Below the pieces are notes generated by a model. The model made no database searches. It was not told the DNA's origin and was given only the letters and a program-made list of their open reading frames with translations. A stretch of 53,473 nucleotides of DNA. It comes from Microthrixaceae bacterium (GTDB taxonomy: Bacteria > Actinomycetota > Acidimicrobiia > Acidimicrobiales > Iamiaceae). Shown here in pieces: positions 37,479 through 46,686 of the stretch (its first letter is position 1; every line of letters begins with the position of its first letter). Location of the stretch: assembly GCA_016702505.1 (NCBI GenBank), contig JADJDU010000016.1, forward strand, positions 1 through 53,473. Direction: 5' to 3'. A program made the position numbers and the translations under genes.

Positions 37479-38194
37479 GCGCACCGTCTCTGTCCATCCG
37501 CGCCGTTGCCGGCATCCCCGAGATCACACCGGGCACCGACCTTGCCGCCATCATCGTCGAAGCCGCCGAGAGTGAACCCGAGGGTCTCCTCGACGGTGAC
37601 GTGGTGGTGGTCACCCAGAAGGTGGTCTCCAAGGCCGAGAACCGGTTGGTGGCCATCGACCCCGATGACCCCCTCGACCACAAGCGACTGGTAGAGGCCG
37701 AGACGGTCCGGGCCCTGCGTCGCCGGGGGGACCTGGTCATTTCCGAGACGTCTCATGGCTTCGTGTGCGCCAACGCCGGTGTCGACCTGTCCAACATCGA
37801 ACGCGGCTACGCCGCGCTATTGCCGGTGGACAGTGATCGCTCAGCCCGTCGCATCAGGGACGGGATCCGCGCCCGCTCCGGCGTGGATGTGGCGGTGATC
37901 GTGAGCGACACCTTTGGGCGGCCGTGGCGGCGGGGCCTGACCGACGTAGCCATCGGCAGCGCCGGTATTGGCCCGATCCTCGACCACCGCGGCCAGCACG
38001 ACACCCAGGGCCGGGAGCTCCAAGTCACCGAGGTGGCGGTGGTTGATGAACTGGCGGCGGCCGCAGACCTGGTGCTGGGCAAGGCCACCGGCCTTCCGGT
38101 GGCGGTGATCCGGGGCGTGGACCGGACCTGGTTCCGCCCCGGTGAAGTCCGCCGCGAGCTGGTCCGTCCCCCCGCCGAAGACCTGTTCCGCTGA
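37475..38194 (+). CDS. cofE: Coenzyme F420-0:L-glutamate ligase (FbiB N-domain/CofE)
   Basis: Adds the glutamate tail to F420-0 using GTP. 239 residues: GDVVVVTQKVVSKAENRLVA, HGFVCANAGVDLSNI, VIVSDTFGRPWRRGLTDVAIG, all family signatures. The mycobacterial protein FbiB has an extra C-terminal nitroreductase-like domain; here the protein ends after the ligase domain (ELVRPPAEDLFR), so it is the CofE form. A terminator-like palindrome follows at 38217. Confidence 0.95.
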   Translation: MSAPSLSIRAVAGIPEITPGTDLAAIIVEAAESEPEGLLDGDVVVVTQKVVSKAENRLVAIDPDDPLDHKRLVEAETVRALRRRGDLVISETSHGFVCANAGVDLSNIERGYAALLPVDSDRSARRIRDGIRARSGVDVAVIVSDTFGRPWRRGLTDVAIGSAGIGPILDHRGQHDTQGRELQVTEVAVVDELAAAADLVLGKATGLPVAVIRGVDRTWFRPGEVRRELVRPPAEDLFR

Positions 38195-38216
38195 CCCGCG
38201 GGACGGCGACCTAACT

Positions 38217-38243
38217 CCGCCGGAAGGCTCTGCCTTTCGGCGG
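38217..38243. repeat. Interspersed palindrome, copy 3 / terminator
   Basis: CCGCCGGAAGGC-TCT-GCCTTTCGGCGG: 12-bp stem with one G-T pair, 3-nt loop, followed by ATCC. It lies between the convergent ends of cofE and the epimerase gene and would terminate both. Same family as 20153-20178 and 32488-32514. Confidence 0.65.
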
Positions 38244-38261
38244 ATCCATCCGAAGCCGGGA

Positions 38262-39206
38262 CTAGCGGTTTCGGAAGTACTCGAGCACCGCGGCGGACCC
38301 GGTGGCCAGGTCGGTCCACGGCTTCCAGCCCAACTGCATCTCGGCGCGGGCCGCGTCTAGGGCAGAGCGCGGCACCTCGCCGTCTCGGGCCGGGGCCAGC
38401 ACCGCGGCCTGATCCACGCCAGCTACACGGGCCATGGTGGTGTAGAGCTCGTTGACCGAGGTCTCTACCCCGGTCCCGATGTTGATGACCAGGCCGCCAC
38501 CCTTGTCCGACGCCCGGACGAAGGCATCCACCACATCGTCGACGTACACGTAGTCGCGGGTCTGCTCACCATCTCCGTAGATGGTGCAGGGCTCGCCGGC
38601 CAACAACCGTCCAGCGAAGATTGCGACCACGCCCGCCTCACCGTGGGGATCCTGGCGCGGTCCGTACACGTTGGCCAGGGCCAGCGCGCTGTACTCGATT
38701 TGGTGTAGCTCCCGGTAGGCGGACAGGTAGTCGCCGACCGCCTTCTTGGCCACCCCGTAAGGCGATATCGGCGTCTGCGGTTGAGACTCGCGTATGGGCA
38801 GATCGGCTCCGCCCGGAGCGCCGTAGATGGTGCCACCGCTGGAGGCGAACACGACCTTGCCGGAACCGGCCCGCCGGGCCCCTTCCATCACGTTGAGGCT
38901 GCCAATCACGTTGATCATGGCGTCGAGCACTGGATCGGCCACCGAGACGCGGACATCGATCTGGGCTGCCAGGTGGAAGACGACGTCGGGCTGACGTCGT
39001 TCGATCAGGTCGGCGACGGCCGCATCCCGAATGTCGAGCCGGTGGAACTGAAAGACGTGATCAGGGTTGGATCTGGCGTCAGCCAGGTTGGCCAATGATC
39101 CGCTGGACAAGTCGTCGACCACGTCCACCTCGTGTCCCTCGGCCAACAGCCGGTCGACCAGGGTGGAACCGATGAAGCCGGCGCCGCCGGTCACGAGTGC
39201 TTTCAC
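38262..39206 (-). CDS. NAD-dependent sugar epimerase/dehydratase, UDP-glucose 4-epimerase-like
   Basis: 314 residues, extended SDR: TGGAGFIGSTLVDRL (NAD loop), VFHLAAQIDVRVSVADP, SSGGTIYG, YGVAKKAVGDYL (catalytic Tyr/Lys), ANVYGPRQDPHGEAGVVAIF. Closest in pattern to the GalE-like enzymes of actinobacteria that act on UDP-sugars, although the exact substrate cannot be fixed. It ends a run of genes on the minus strand that starts at the GT4 cluster (44685), 3 bp behind the nucleotidyltransferase. Confidence 0.85.
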   Translation of the reverse strand: MKALVTGGAGFIGSTLVDRLLAEGHEVDVVDDLSSGSLANLADARSNPDHVFQFHRLDIRDAAVADLIERRQPDVVFHLAAQIDVRVSVADPVLDAMINVIGSLNVMEGARRAGSGKVVFASSGGTIYGAPGGADLPIRESQPQTPISPYGVAKKAVGDYLSAYRELHQIEYSALALANVYGPRQDPHGEAGVVAIFAGRLLAGEPCTIYGDGEQTRDYVYVDDVVDAFVRASDKGGGLVINIGTGVETSVNELYTTMARVAGVDQAAVLAPARDGEVPRSALDAARAEMQLGWKPWTDLATGSAAVLEYFRNR

Positions 39207-39209
39207 CGG

Positions 39210-40241
39210 TCAGTTCCCTCCGGACTCGACGGTCAGATGTTCGTCCACGCCCACCGAACCACCCGAGACCCGCAGGCCCGGGGCGACGACGGCGCGATCT
39301 CCGAGGACAGCCAGTTCTTCGACCCGCGCACCAGCGCCCACCCGGGCACCAGGTCCGATGATGGCCCGCTCGACCACGGCGCCTGGTCCGATCTCACACC
39401 CGGGGAGCAGGATTGATCCCCGAACCTCGGCCCCGGCGGCCACGTGAGCCCCGGCACCGACGACCGTGCGCGCCACGATCGCTCCTTCGTCCACCTGGGC
39501 CGACGGAGCGATGCCCTGGACCTTCTCGCCTCGCTCGCCACGCAGCAGGTCCATCTGGGACTGGAGGTACTTGGCCGGCGTACCGGTGTCTATCCAGTAG
39601 GTGTGTCCGTCCATGGCGTACAGGGTGCCGTCGGCGACCATGGCCGGGAACACCTCACGCTCGATGGACACCTTGCGGCCGGGCGCGATCCGGTCGAGCA
39701 CCGAGGGCTCCAAGACGTAGGTGCCGGCGTTGATCAGGTCGGTGGGAGCTTCGTCTCGCGGGGGCTTCTCCACGAAGGCCTCTACTCGACCCTGAGAATC
39801 GGTGGGGACCACGCCGAAGGCCGATGGGTCTTCGACCCGATGAAGGGCGATGGTTCCCTCGGCACCGTGGGACTCGTGGAACTCGATGAGGGAGTTCACG
39901 TCTAGGTCGGTGAGGACATCACCGTTGACCACCACGAACCTCTCGTCGATCCCGGCGTCTAGGGCGGCGAAGCGAATGGCCCCCGCGGTATCGAGTGGCT
40001 CGGGTTCGACGGCGTAATGCACCTGGACCCCAGCGCACTCACCATCGGGGTAGGCGTCGGCAAAAGCGTCGGGTCGGTATCCCATCGACAGCACGGCGTC
40101 GGTGATGCCATGGGCAGCGAGGTGCTCCAACACGTGCTCGATCATCGGCTTGTGGATGATCGGGAGCATCTGCTTGGGGGTGCTGAAAGTGAGCGGCCGG
40201 AGGCGGGTCCCGAAACCACCGACCAGGACGACCGCCCTCAC
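39210..40241 (-). CDS. NDP-sugar pyrophosphorylase, mannose-1-phosphate guanylyltransferase-like
   Basis: 343 residues. Nucleotide loop GGFGTRLRPLTFSTPKQMLP (8-27), NGDVLTDLD, FVEKPPRDEAPTDLINAGTY, then a left-handed beta-helix with hexapeptide repeats (GAIVARTVVGAGAHVAAGAE, PGAVVERAIIGPGARVGAGA). This is the build of bacterial and eukaryotic-type GDP-mannose pyrophosphorylases and of actinobacterial ManB/MpgA proteins near rhamnosyltransferases. Making GDP-mannose from the manB product is the best guess. The start overlaps the stop codon of the next gene upstream (ATGA). Confidence 0.87.
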   Translation of the reverse strand: MRAVVLVGGFGTRLRPLTFSTPKQMLPIIHKPMIEHVLEHLAAHGITDAVLSMGYRPDAFADAYPDGECAGVQVHYAVEPEPLDTAGAIRFAALDAGIDERFVVVNGDVLTDLDVNSLIEFHESHGAEGTIALHRVEDPSAFGVVPTDSQGRVEAFVEKPPRDEAPTDLINAGTYVLEPSVLDRIAPGRKVSIEREVFPAMVADGTLYAMDGHTYWIDTGTPAKYLQSQMDLLRGERGEKVQGIAPSAQVDEGAIVARTVVGAGAHVAAGAEVRGSILLPGCEIGPGAVVERAIIGPGARVGAGARVEELAVLGDRAVVAPGLRVSGGSVGVDEHLTVESGGN

Positions 40242-41101
40242 TGACCGGCCGCCGCGGTGGTCGACGGCGCCGCGGACGTAGCCGGCGTGGACTCGGCCGG
40301 CGTGGACTCGGCCGGCGTGGACTCGGCCGGCGTGGACTCGGCCGGCGTGGACTCGGCCGGCGTGGACTCGCCGGTGCTCACATCTGGGATCGATACCGAA
40401 GGCTGACCGCTGGAGTCGCTGCCAGCGTCACTCGGGTTCTGAAGTGACGCCACCCCGGCGGGTATGGCCGGCACCTCACCCTTGGGCAGCAGCGCCAACG
40501 ACCACGCCTCGAGGTCGGCCTCGAAGCGGATGTCGGAGAAGCCTGATCGCAGGATCTGGTCGGGCTTGCCGGTCTGGCTGGTGAGTGGTTCCTTCCATCG
40601 AGCCATCACCAACTCGGTGGGCTTGCCGCCACAGGTGGTCTCACCGGCCTTGTAGACCTTGCCGTCGGGGGTTTGGAAGCCGGTGTCGGTCACAACAAGA
40701 CCGACCTGATCGAAAAACTTGCCCATGCGGGCGCCCTCACCAGCGGCAGAGACCGAGAACGGGTGGATGTGGATCAACGCCTCACCGGCATGGGCATGGA
40801 TCCCGAGTACGTCGGCCCCGATGTCGGAGAAGGGACCCAACTCCTTCCCACACACGTTCACGGCGAAGGCGGCGTGCCAATGGTCGTACGCCGACCCATC
40901 AGCCAGCTGGGCTCGGGGCGGTGTGGTGTTGTCGCCGGTGCCGATGTTCTGAGACCGGGCATAGGCGACCACACCGATCCCAGCCGCGACCAGGGCGACG
41001 ATCAGTACCGGGAAGTACCAGTTGGCGCCCTTTTTCTTGGAGGTGTTACTGCTCCGGGCCGCGACGCGGGCCACCTTCTTGGCCGAGGAGGACGAGGTCA
41101 T
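40238..41101 (-). CDS. Membrane-anchored His-rich protein with ESTPA repeats
   Basis: 287 residues, family not recognised with certainty. Ser/Lys-rich N-terminus, one membrane helix at about 29-47 (YFPVLIVALVAAGIGVVAYA), then an extracytoplasmic domain with DHWH (73-76), Cys 84, HAH (102-104) and IHIHP (110-114), a cluster that could bind a metal. A second Cys follows in GETTCGGKP. The C-terminal tail consists of six perfect ESTPA repeats and a Thr/Ala end, probably a flexible wall-spanning stalk. It is coupled by ATGA to the nucleotidyltransferase gene downstream. A role in the envelope is inferred from context only. Confidence 0.6.
   Translation of the reverse strand: MTSSSSAKKVARVAARSSNTSKKKGANWYFPVLIVALVAAGIGVVAYARSQNIGTGDNTTPPRAQLADGSAYDHWHAAFAVNVCGKELGPFSDIGADVLGIHAHAGEALIHIHPFSVSAAGEGARMGKFFDQVGLVVTDTGFQTPDGKVYKAGETTCGGKPTELVMARWKEPLTSQTGKPDQILRSGFSDIRFEADLEAWSLALLPKGEVPAIPAGVASLQNPSDAGSDSSGQPSVSIPDVSTGESTPAESTPAESTPAESTPAESTPAESTPATSAAPSTTAAAGQ
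40281..40370 (-). repeat. Six perfect 15-bp tandem repeats inside the His-rich protein gene
   Basis: The plus-strand unit gccggcgtggactcg occurs six times without a mismatch, encoding (ESTPA)6 on the minus strand. Identical units point to recent slippage, so copy number probably varies between strains or was misassembled. Confidence 0.9.
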
Positions 41102-41141
41102 AGACCGGCCACGCTAGACGGCCGAACCCCCACCTCCCGAG

Positions 41142-42382
41142 TCAGCGCCGCAGTTCGTCGAACAGTGCCTCATAGGCCTGAGCCACCGCAGCCGGGGATG
41201 CCCAACCCTCCACGAACACCCGGCCTCGTTCGCCCATGGCCCGGGCTTCGGCCGGGTTCTGGACCAGTTGGCCGATGGCCTTGGTGAAGGCTTCGGGGTC
41301 CCCCGGTGCAACCGTGATCCCGGCCCCGGCCGCATCGACCGTGTTGGCCACCTCGGTGCCAGGGTCTACCGAGGCCACCACCGGCCTCCCGGCCGCCAGG
41401 ATCGTGTACAGCTTGGACGGCACGCTGGAGCGGGCCAAGCCAGCCTTGAGCGGAACCAGATGGACGTCGGCGGCTGCCGCCACCTCAGGCAAGCGATCCT
41501 TGGGGGCCATGTCCACGAACCTGACGTTGTCGAGTCCGGCCGCCGCCTCCTCCAGCCCGGCTCGGGCCGAACCGCCACCGTTGATCACGAACACCACGTC
41601 GGGGTCGTGAGCATGGTGGGCGGCCGCGGCCAGCACCAGGTCGAGAGACTGGGAGAAACCCGACGTTGCCCGCGTACATCACCACCGTCTTCGCGGTGAG
41701 ACCGTGTTCGGCGCGGTAGGCGTTCTCACGTTCCGCGGGCCTGATCCAGTCGGTATCTATGAAGTTGGGGATCACCTTCACCTTGGCACCGTCGCCGGCC
41801 CGGCCTCGCCTTCCGGCGATCTTGGCTCGCACGTTCGCAGCCAGGTCGTCGGACAACACGGTGACGGCGTCGGAGCGCAGGTAGGTCTCTCGTTCCAGCC
41901 AGGAGGCCACCGCAATCACCCGAGGATCGGTGATAGCCCCCAACTCGACGGCAACGTCGGGGAACACGTCCTGGATGTTGAACACGAACGGCACTCGGTG
42001 GACTCGGGCCGCGAGCCACCCCGCCAAACCCAAGGTCAGCGGCGGGGACATGGCCAAGACCGCGTCCGGGCGGGACCTGCTCACGATGGCGGCCAGACCG
42101 CCCAGCCCGGTGAAACCGGCGAAGCCGAGGGCCCGGGCCGGGATGTTGCGCTTGTCGGTGGGGAACGGGTGGACCCGGGTGATCCCCCCACGGGGTGTCC
42201 TCGTGACGGACCAGCTGACCTTCCCAGCCGGGCTCAATGGCGTGGTGGACGTACCAGGGCAAGGAGGTCACCACATGAATCCGGTGTCCTCGTTGCGCCA
42301 ACTGCTCGACGATCTGGGTCATCACCTCGCCGGTCGGAGCGAGATCGGGAGCGAAGTGGGGGCACAGGACCAGAAGGTTCAC
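41142..42382 (-). CDS. GT4 glycosyltransferase, two frameshifts
   Basis: GT-B fold glycosyltransferase of family 4, WbuB-like. Start MNLLVLCPHFAPDLAPTGEV (ATG 42382, overlapping the preceding stop). The frame changes near 42190 into RVHPFPTDKRNIPARALGFA ... FNIQDVFPDVAVELGA, and again near 41660, after MYAGNVG, into LDLVLAAAAHHAHDPDVVFV. The C-terminal donor-binding part has RFVDMAPKDRLPEVAAAADV and SSVPSKLYTILAAGRPVVAS, the E/S-x-x-P region of the family. The restored protein has about 410 residues. It would add a sugar to a lipid-linked envelope glycan in the cytoplasm. Confidence 0.85.
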
Positions 42383-43575
42383 CGCCCACCATCCTCGCCC
42401 ATGGCACCGGCCCGAAGGTATCCGGCGGCCAGGGCATCGGCGGTCCGATCCCAGGTGAAGGTGGCGGCCCGGGCCTTGGCCGCCGTGGACAGGCGGTGCT
42501 GCAATGCCGGATCGTCGAGCACATCGGCCACGGTCCTGGCCCAGGCGTCGACGTCACCGGGGTCGACCAACAGGCCTCCCGAGCCCACCACCCATGGCAG
42601 AGCCGTGGCATCGGCGGCCACCAGCGGGCGACCGGCAGCCATGGCTTCGAGGGCCGGGGCGCCGAAACCCTCGAATCGGCTCGGCACCGCCACCACGGTG
42701 GCCAGGTCGTAGAGGACCTCGAGGTCAGCCCACGGAACTCGACCGGTGCGCCGGACCTGGGCCCCAACTCCAGAGGCCCGGATGTGGGCGGCCAGCTCGG
42801 CCTCGACCGGTCCCGGTCCGCCGGCGAGGACGAGGGTCACCTCGGGTCTGGTTGCCGCTAGGCGGGCGAACGCCTCCACCAGGGTGGCGTGATCCTTGTG
42901 CCGGTAAGGGATGGCCGGGTAGAGCACCGTCGGGCCGGATAGCCCGTAGCGGGCCCGGACCTCGGCTCGGCGTTCGCTTGTGATCACGGCGGGGGGCTCT
43001 ACCCCGTGAGGCACGGTCACGACCCGCTCAGGGGGCATGCCCAACAGGTCGACCACCGAGGCCGAGGCCGGATCGCTGGGGGTGAACACCAACCGGGTGC
43101 GACCCACCGAGCGGGGCAGCATCGTGGCCAGCCACCGCCGTTTGACCGGCGAGAAGTTCTCGGGCATGACCAATGGCTGGAGGTCGTGGATGGTCAGCAC
43201 CGATGGGGTCCGGGCCGACAATGGACCGGGTGGGACCACTCCCCCGGCGTGGTGGACCAGGTCGACACCGTGACGTTCCAGTGCTCGGGGAAGCCACGTC
43301 GCCTCCCGCGCCACCCGTTCAGCCCGGGAGTGACCGTCGGTATCGGCCGCCACCACCGGATACCTCGCCGCCAGATCGGGGTGCGCTTCGGCGAACTGAC
43401 GCAGGGCGAACAGGGTGACCCGAATCGGAGGTCCGACCTCAGAGGATCGATCTCCCCGTCGGTGGAGAGCGTTGAGCGAGCGCACCGTGTACTCCTCGCT
43501 TCCGCCCACCACGCCCGGAACCAACCACAGCAGGTTCACACCGACGTGCAACGGAGCAGACGACATGTCGGTCAC
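42379..43575 (-). CDS. GT4 glycosyltransferase, intact
   Basis: 398 residues, complete. N-terminal acceptor domain (HVGVNLLWLVPGVVGGSEEY, with the Gly-rich loop), then SVLTIHDLQPLVMPENFSPV, VFTPSDPASASVVDLLGMPP, TVPHGVEP, and the donor site with PSRFEGFGAPALEAMAAGRP (EFGxxxxE-type motif). It is a mannosyltransferase-like GT4 enzyme; the precise sugar is unknown. The ATG at 43575 overlaps the stop of the preceding GT gene, and its own stop overlaps the next start, so three transferases are translated as a coupled set. Confidence 0.9.
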   Translation of the reverse strand: MTDMSSAPLHVGVNLLWLVPGVVGGSEEYTVRSLNALHRRGDRSSEVGPPIRVTLFALRQFAEAHPDLAARYPVVAADTDGHSRAERVAREATWLPRALERHGVDLVHHAGGVVPPGPLSARTPSVLTIHDLQPLVMPENFSPVKRRWLATMLPRSVGRTRLVFTPSDPASASVVDLLGMPPERVVTVPHGVEPPAVITSERRAEVRARYGLSGPTVLYPAIPYRHKDHATLVEAFARLAATRPEVTLVLAGGPGPVEAELAAHIRASGVGAQVRRTGRVPWADLEVLYDLATVVAVPSRFEGFGAPALEAMAAGRPLVAADATALPWVVGSGGLLVDPGDVDAWARTVADVLDDPALQHRLSTAAKARAATFTWDRTADALAAGYLRAGAMGEDGGR

Positions 43576-44685
43576 GGTGCCACCTCGGCGTAAGCCGCCG
43601 CGGTCAGGGCCGCGGTGCGAGACCAGGTGAACTGCTCGGCTCGTTCCCGTCCCGCGGCTCGCATCCGATCGGCTCGCGCCGGATCGTCGAGCACCGCCTC
43701 CAATGCGACCCCAATGGCCGACGGATCCAGCGGGTCGACCAGGATCCCAGCGTCGCCGGCAACCTCCTCGGTGGCGGTGCCTCGGGATGTGACCACGGGA
43801 GCACCATGGGCCATGGCGTCGAGGACAGGCATACCGAATCCTTCTCGGATGCTGGGGAAGCAGAACACCGCGGCACCGGCGTACAGCGGCAGGAGGTCGC
43901 TGGGAGGCAGGAAGCCGAGGCGGTGCACACCGATCCCGGACCCGTCGAGAACGGCAAGACGAGCATCGAGGTCCTCGTTCCAGCCTTCGGGCCCGGCGAT
44001 CACCAGGTCGATGTCACGGCCGGCCAGGCCGGCCACCGCGGCGATCACACCACTCAGGTTCTTGCGGGGTTCGATGGTGCCCACGAACAGCACGTATGGC
44101 CGGTTAAGACCCAACCGGTCCCGCATGGCCCCGATCTCGACTTCAGACACCGGGTGTGCCTCGACACCCCAGGGGATCACCCGGATCCGTTCAGGGTCGA
44201 AGCCAGCCAACCGACATTCGGCCGCAGTGGCTTCGGAGGGAACCAGGACCAGGCGGGCATGGCGACGGGCCAGTTCGGTCCCCCTTCGGAAGAACCGGTT
44301 GCCGTGGCGGGTGACCAGCGATGGATCGGCGAGGAAGGCGAGGTCGTGGATGGTCATGACCAACGGGGCCTTGCCCGGCGGGACCGCCACGGCGGTGGCA
44401 TGGATGACGTCGACCGGTCCGGTGGCCCGTTCCACCGGTGGCCATCGGAGCGCGTGCCAGGCCTCGTAGAGCGCCAGGCGGGGCAACGGTAGGTGACGCA
44501 TCTCGACTTTTGGCTCGAAGGCGTCAACTGGAGGACTGTCGTGACGGGCGGCCACCCCCACCACGTCCACGTCGTCTCGGAGGCTCAAGGCGGACACGGT
44601 GCCCAGGATGGACGTGGCGGTGCCCCCCGGGAACCCGGTGCCAGCACTGCTCGAGGGTGACGGCCACGCGCCTAGCTCGTTCCAC
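43572..44685 (-). CDS. GT4 glycosyltransferase, one frameshift near the N-terminus
   Basis: The start is GTG 44685: VERARRVAVTLEQCWHRVPG, then a frame change in a run of six G (about 44632-44637) to GTATSILGTVSALSLRDDVD. Five G would give the familiar EQCWHRVPGGTAT start of actinobacterial mannosyl/rhamnosyl GT4 proteins. Later: PLVMTIHDLAFLADPSLVTR, YVLFVGTIEPRKNLSGVI, FPSIREGFGMPVLDAMAHGA (donor site). About 370 residues. The first gene of the GT operon; divergent from the GDP-fucose synthase gene, 56 bp away. Confidence 0.88.
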
Positions 44686-44741
44686 GATCCGATTCTGACC
44701 GGAACCGGGCACTGGAGGTGACACCGGTACGATGCGCACCC

Positions 44742-45699
44742 ATGACCAGCCACTGGACCGACCGCCGTGTGCTCGTGACCGGCGGCGCCGGGTTCCTGGG
44801 CCGAGCCGTCGTGGCCCGCCTGGAGGCATCAGGAGCCGAGGTGACCGTGCCTCGCAGCGCCGAGGTCGATCTGCGGGACCGACGGGCCACAGCCGAGCTC
44901 TTCTCCCGGATCCGACCCGAGGTGGTCATCCACCTGGCCGCCCGAGTTGGCGGCATCGGCTACAACCAGGTCCACCCGGCCGAGCTGTACCTGGACAACC
45001 TACTGATGGGCACCTACGTGGTGGAAGAGGCCCGGGCGCACGACGTGGACAAGACGGTCCTGGTCGGCACCGTGTGCTCCTACCCCAAAGAGCCGCCCGT
45101 ACCGTTCCACGAGGAATCGTTGTGGAACGGCTTCCCCGAGGAGACCAACGCCCCCTACGGGATCGCCAAGCTCGCCCAGCTCGTGCACGCCCAGACCGCC
45201 CGCGAGCAGTACGGCCAGCAGGTCATCTACCTGATCCCCACCAACCTCTACGGACCGGGGGACAAATTCAACCCCGCCGTCAGCCACGTGATCCCCGCCC
45301 TGATCAAGAAGTGCGTGGAAGCGGTTGAGACCGGCGCCGACCACATCGAGCTATGGGGAACGGGGTCGGCCAGTCGGGAGTTCCTCTACGTCGACGACGC
45401 CGCCCGCGGCATCGTGTTGGCGTCCGAACACTACGACGACCCCGACCCGGTCAACCTCGGCACCGACCACGAGATGCCCATCCGTGAGCTGGTGACCCAC
45501 GTGGCCAAGGCCACCGGCTTCGACGGCGAGATCCGCTGGGATTCCTCCAAACCCGACGGTCAGCCACGCCGGCGCGTCGACAACCACCGGGCCGTGAACG
45601 CTTCGGGTTCCAGGCCGAGACCTCCTTCGCCGACGGCATCACCGAGACCGTGGCCTGGTACCTCACCATCGGGCCGAAGCCGAGGCCCGGGTCGACTGA
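44742..45699 (+). CDS. fcl: GDP-L-fucose synthase, frameshifted at the 3' end
   Basis: Epimerises and reduces GDP-4-keto-6-deoxymannose, the Gmd product, to GDP-L-fucose. TGGAGFLGRAVVARL, HLAARVGGIGYNQVHPAELY, LLMGTYVVEEARAHDVDKTV, TVCSYPKE, YGIAKLAQ (catalytic Tyr/Lys) and the NLYGPGDKFNPAVSHVIPAL hallmark are all in one frame from ATG 44742. Near 45595 one base is missing and the protein continues RFGFQAETSFADGITETVAW. A further shift near 45665 gives the natural end HHRAEAEARVD at 45699. The uncorrected frame would run to 45773 with nonsense residues. Confidence 0.9.
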
Positions 45700-45745
45700 C
45701 CTACGCCGCCACCTGGCGCGGCTTGACCGATGGCGAGGCCGACCG

Positions 45746-46685
45746 TCAGATGCCCAACACGGTCCGGAAGTAGGCGGTGGTGCGTTCAATGCCCTGTGCG
45801 AAGCTGGATGGTGGGCTCCCAGCCCAGTTCAGCGCGGGCCAAGGAGATGTCGGGCTGGCGCTGGGTCGGGTCGTCCACCGGAAGCGGTTCGAACACCAGG
45901 GGGGAAGCCGAACCGGTCACATCCAGCACCGTCTCGGCCAACTGGAGTATCGAGTACTCAACCGGGTTGCCGATGTTGACCGGACCTGTGATCGACCCGT
46001 CGAGCAGGGCCAGGAACCCCGCACCTCATCGTCGACGTAGGTGAAGCTGCGGCTCTGGCTCCCGTCACCGAACACGGTGATGGGCTCACCCCGCAGGGCC
46101 TGAACGATGAAGTTGGACACGGCCCGCCCGTCATCTGGGCGCATCTGAGGGCCGAACGTGTTGAAGATGCGCACGATCCGCACGTCGAGGTCGTGATAGC
46201 GGTGGTAGGCCATGGTCATGGCCTCGGCGAAGCGCTTGGCTTCGTCGTACACGCCGCGCGGGCCGATGGGATTCACGTTGCCCCAGTAGTCCTCGGTCTG
46301 GGGATGCACCAGGGGATCGCCGTAGACTTCGCTGGTGCTGGCCAGGAGCAGACGAGCCCCCTTGGCCTTGGCCAATCCCAGGGCGTTGTGGGTGCCCAGG
46401 CTGCCCACCTTGAGGATCTGGATCGGGGATGCGGTCGAAGTCGGCCGGCGACGCCGGGCTGGCGAAGTGGAGCACGGCGTCGACCGCGCCCGGCACCCAG
46501 ATGAACGTGCTGACATCGTGATCGACGAAGGTGAACCCCGGCCGGGCGAACAGGGCCTCGATGTTGGCGATCGACCCGGTGATCAGGTTGTCGAGGCACA
46601 CCACCTCGTCCCCTCGCTCCAGCAGGCGAGTACAGAGGTGCGACCCGAGGAACCCGGCGCCGCCGGTGACGACGACCCGAGCCAC
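45746..46685 (-). CDS. UDP-glucuronate decarboxylase-like sugar epimerase, frameshifted
   Basis: Extended SDR that fits the UXS group (UDP-glucuronate to UDP-xylose). The start is GTG 46685: VARVVVTGGAGFLGSHLCTR, LDNLITGSIANIEAL. After a shift near 46425 it continues IQILKVGSLGTHNALGLAKA, STSEVYGDPLVHPQTEDYWG, GVYDEAKRFAEAM (catalytic Tyr/Lys), FNTFGPQMRPDDGRAVSNFI. Further shifts near 46022, 45908 and 45790 lead to the end IERTTAYFRTVLGI. WGNVNPIGPRGVYDEAKR is characteristic for UXS. It follows ugd on the same strand, overlapping or touching its stop, which fits a UDP-Glc to UDP-GlcA to UDP-Xyl pathway. Confidence 0.82.
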
Positions 46686-46686
46686 G

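Noticed and set aside
40281..40370. CRISPR-like array
   Set aside because: Perfect 15-bp units without spacers, in frame within a gene, encoding ESTPA.
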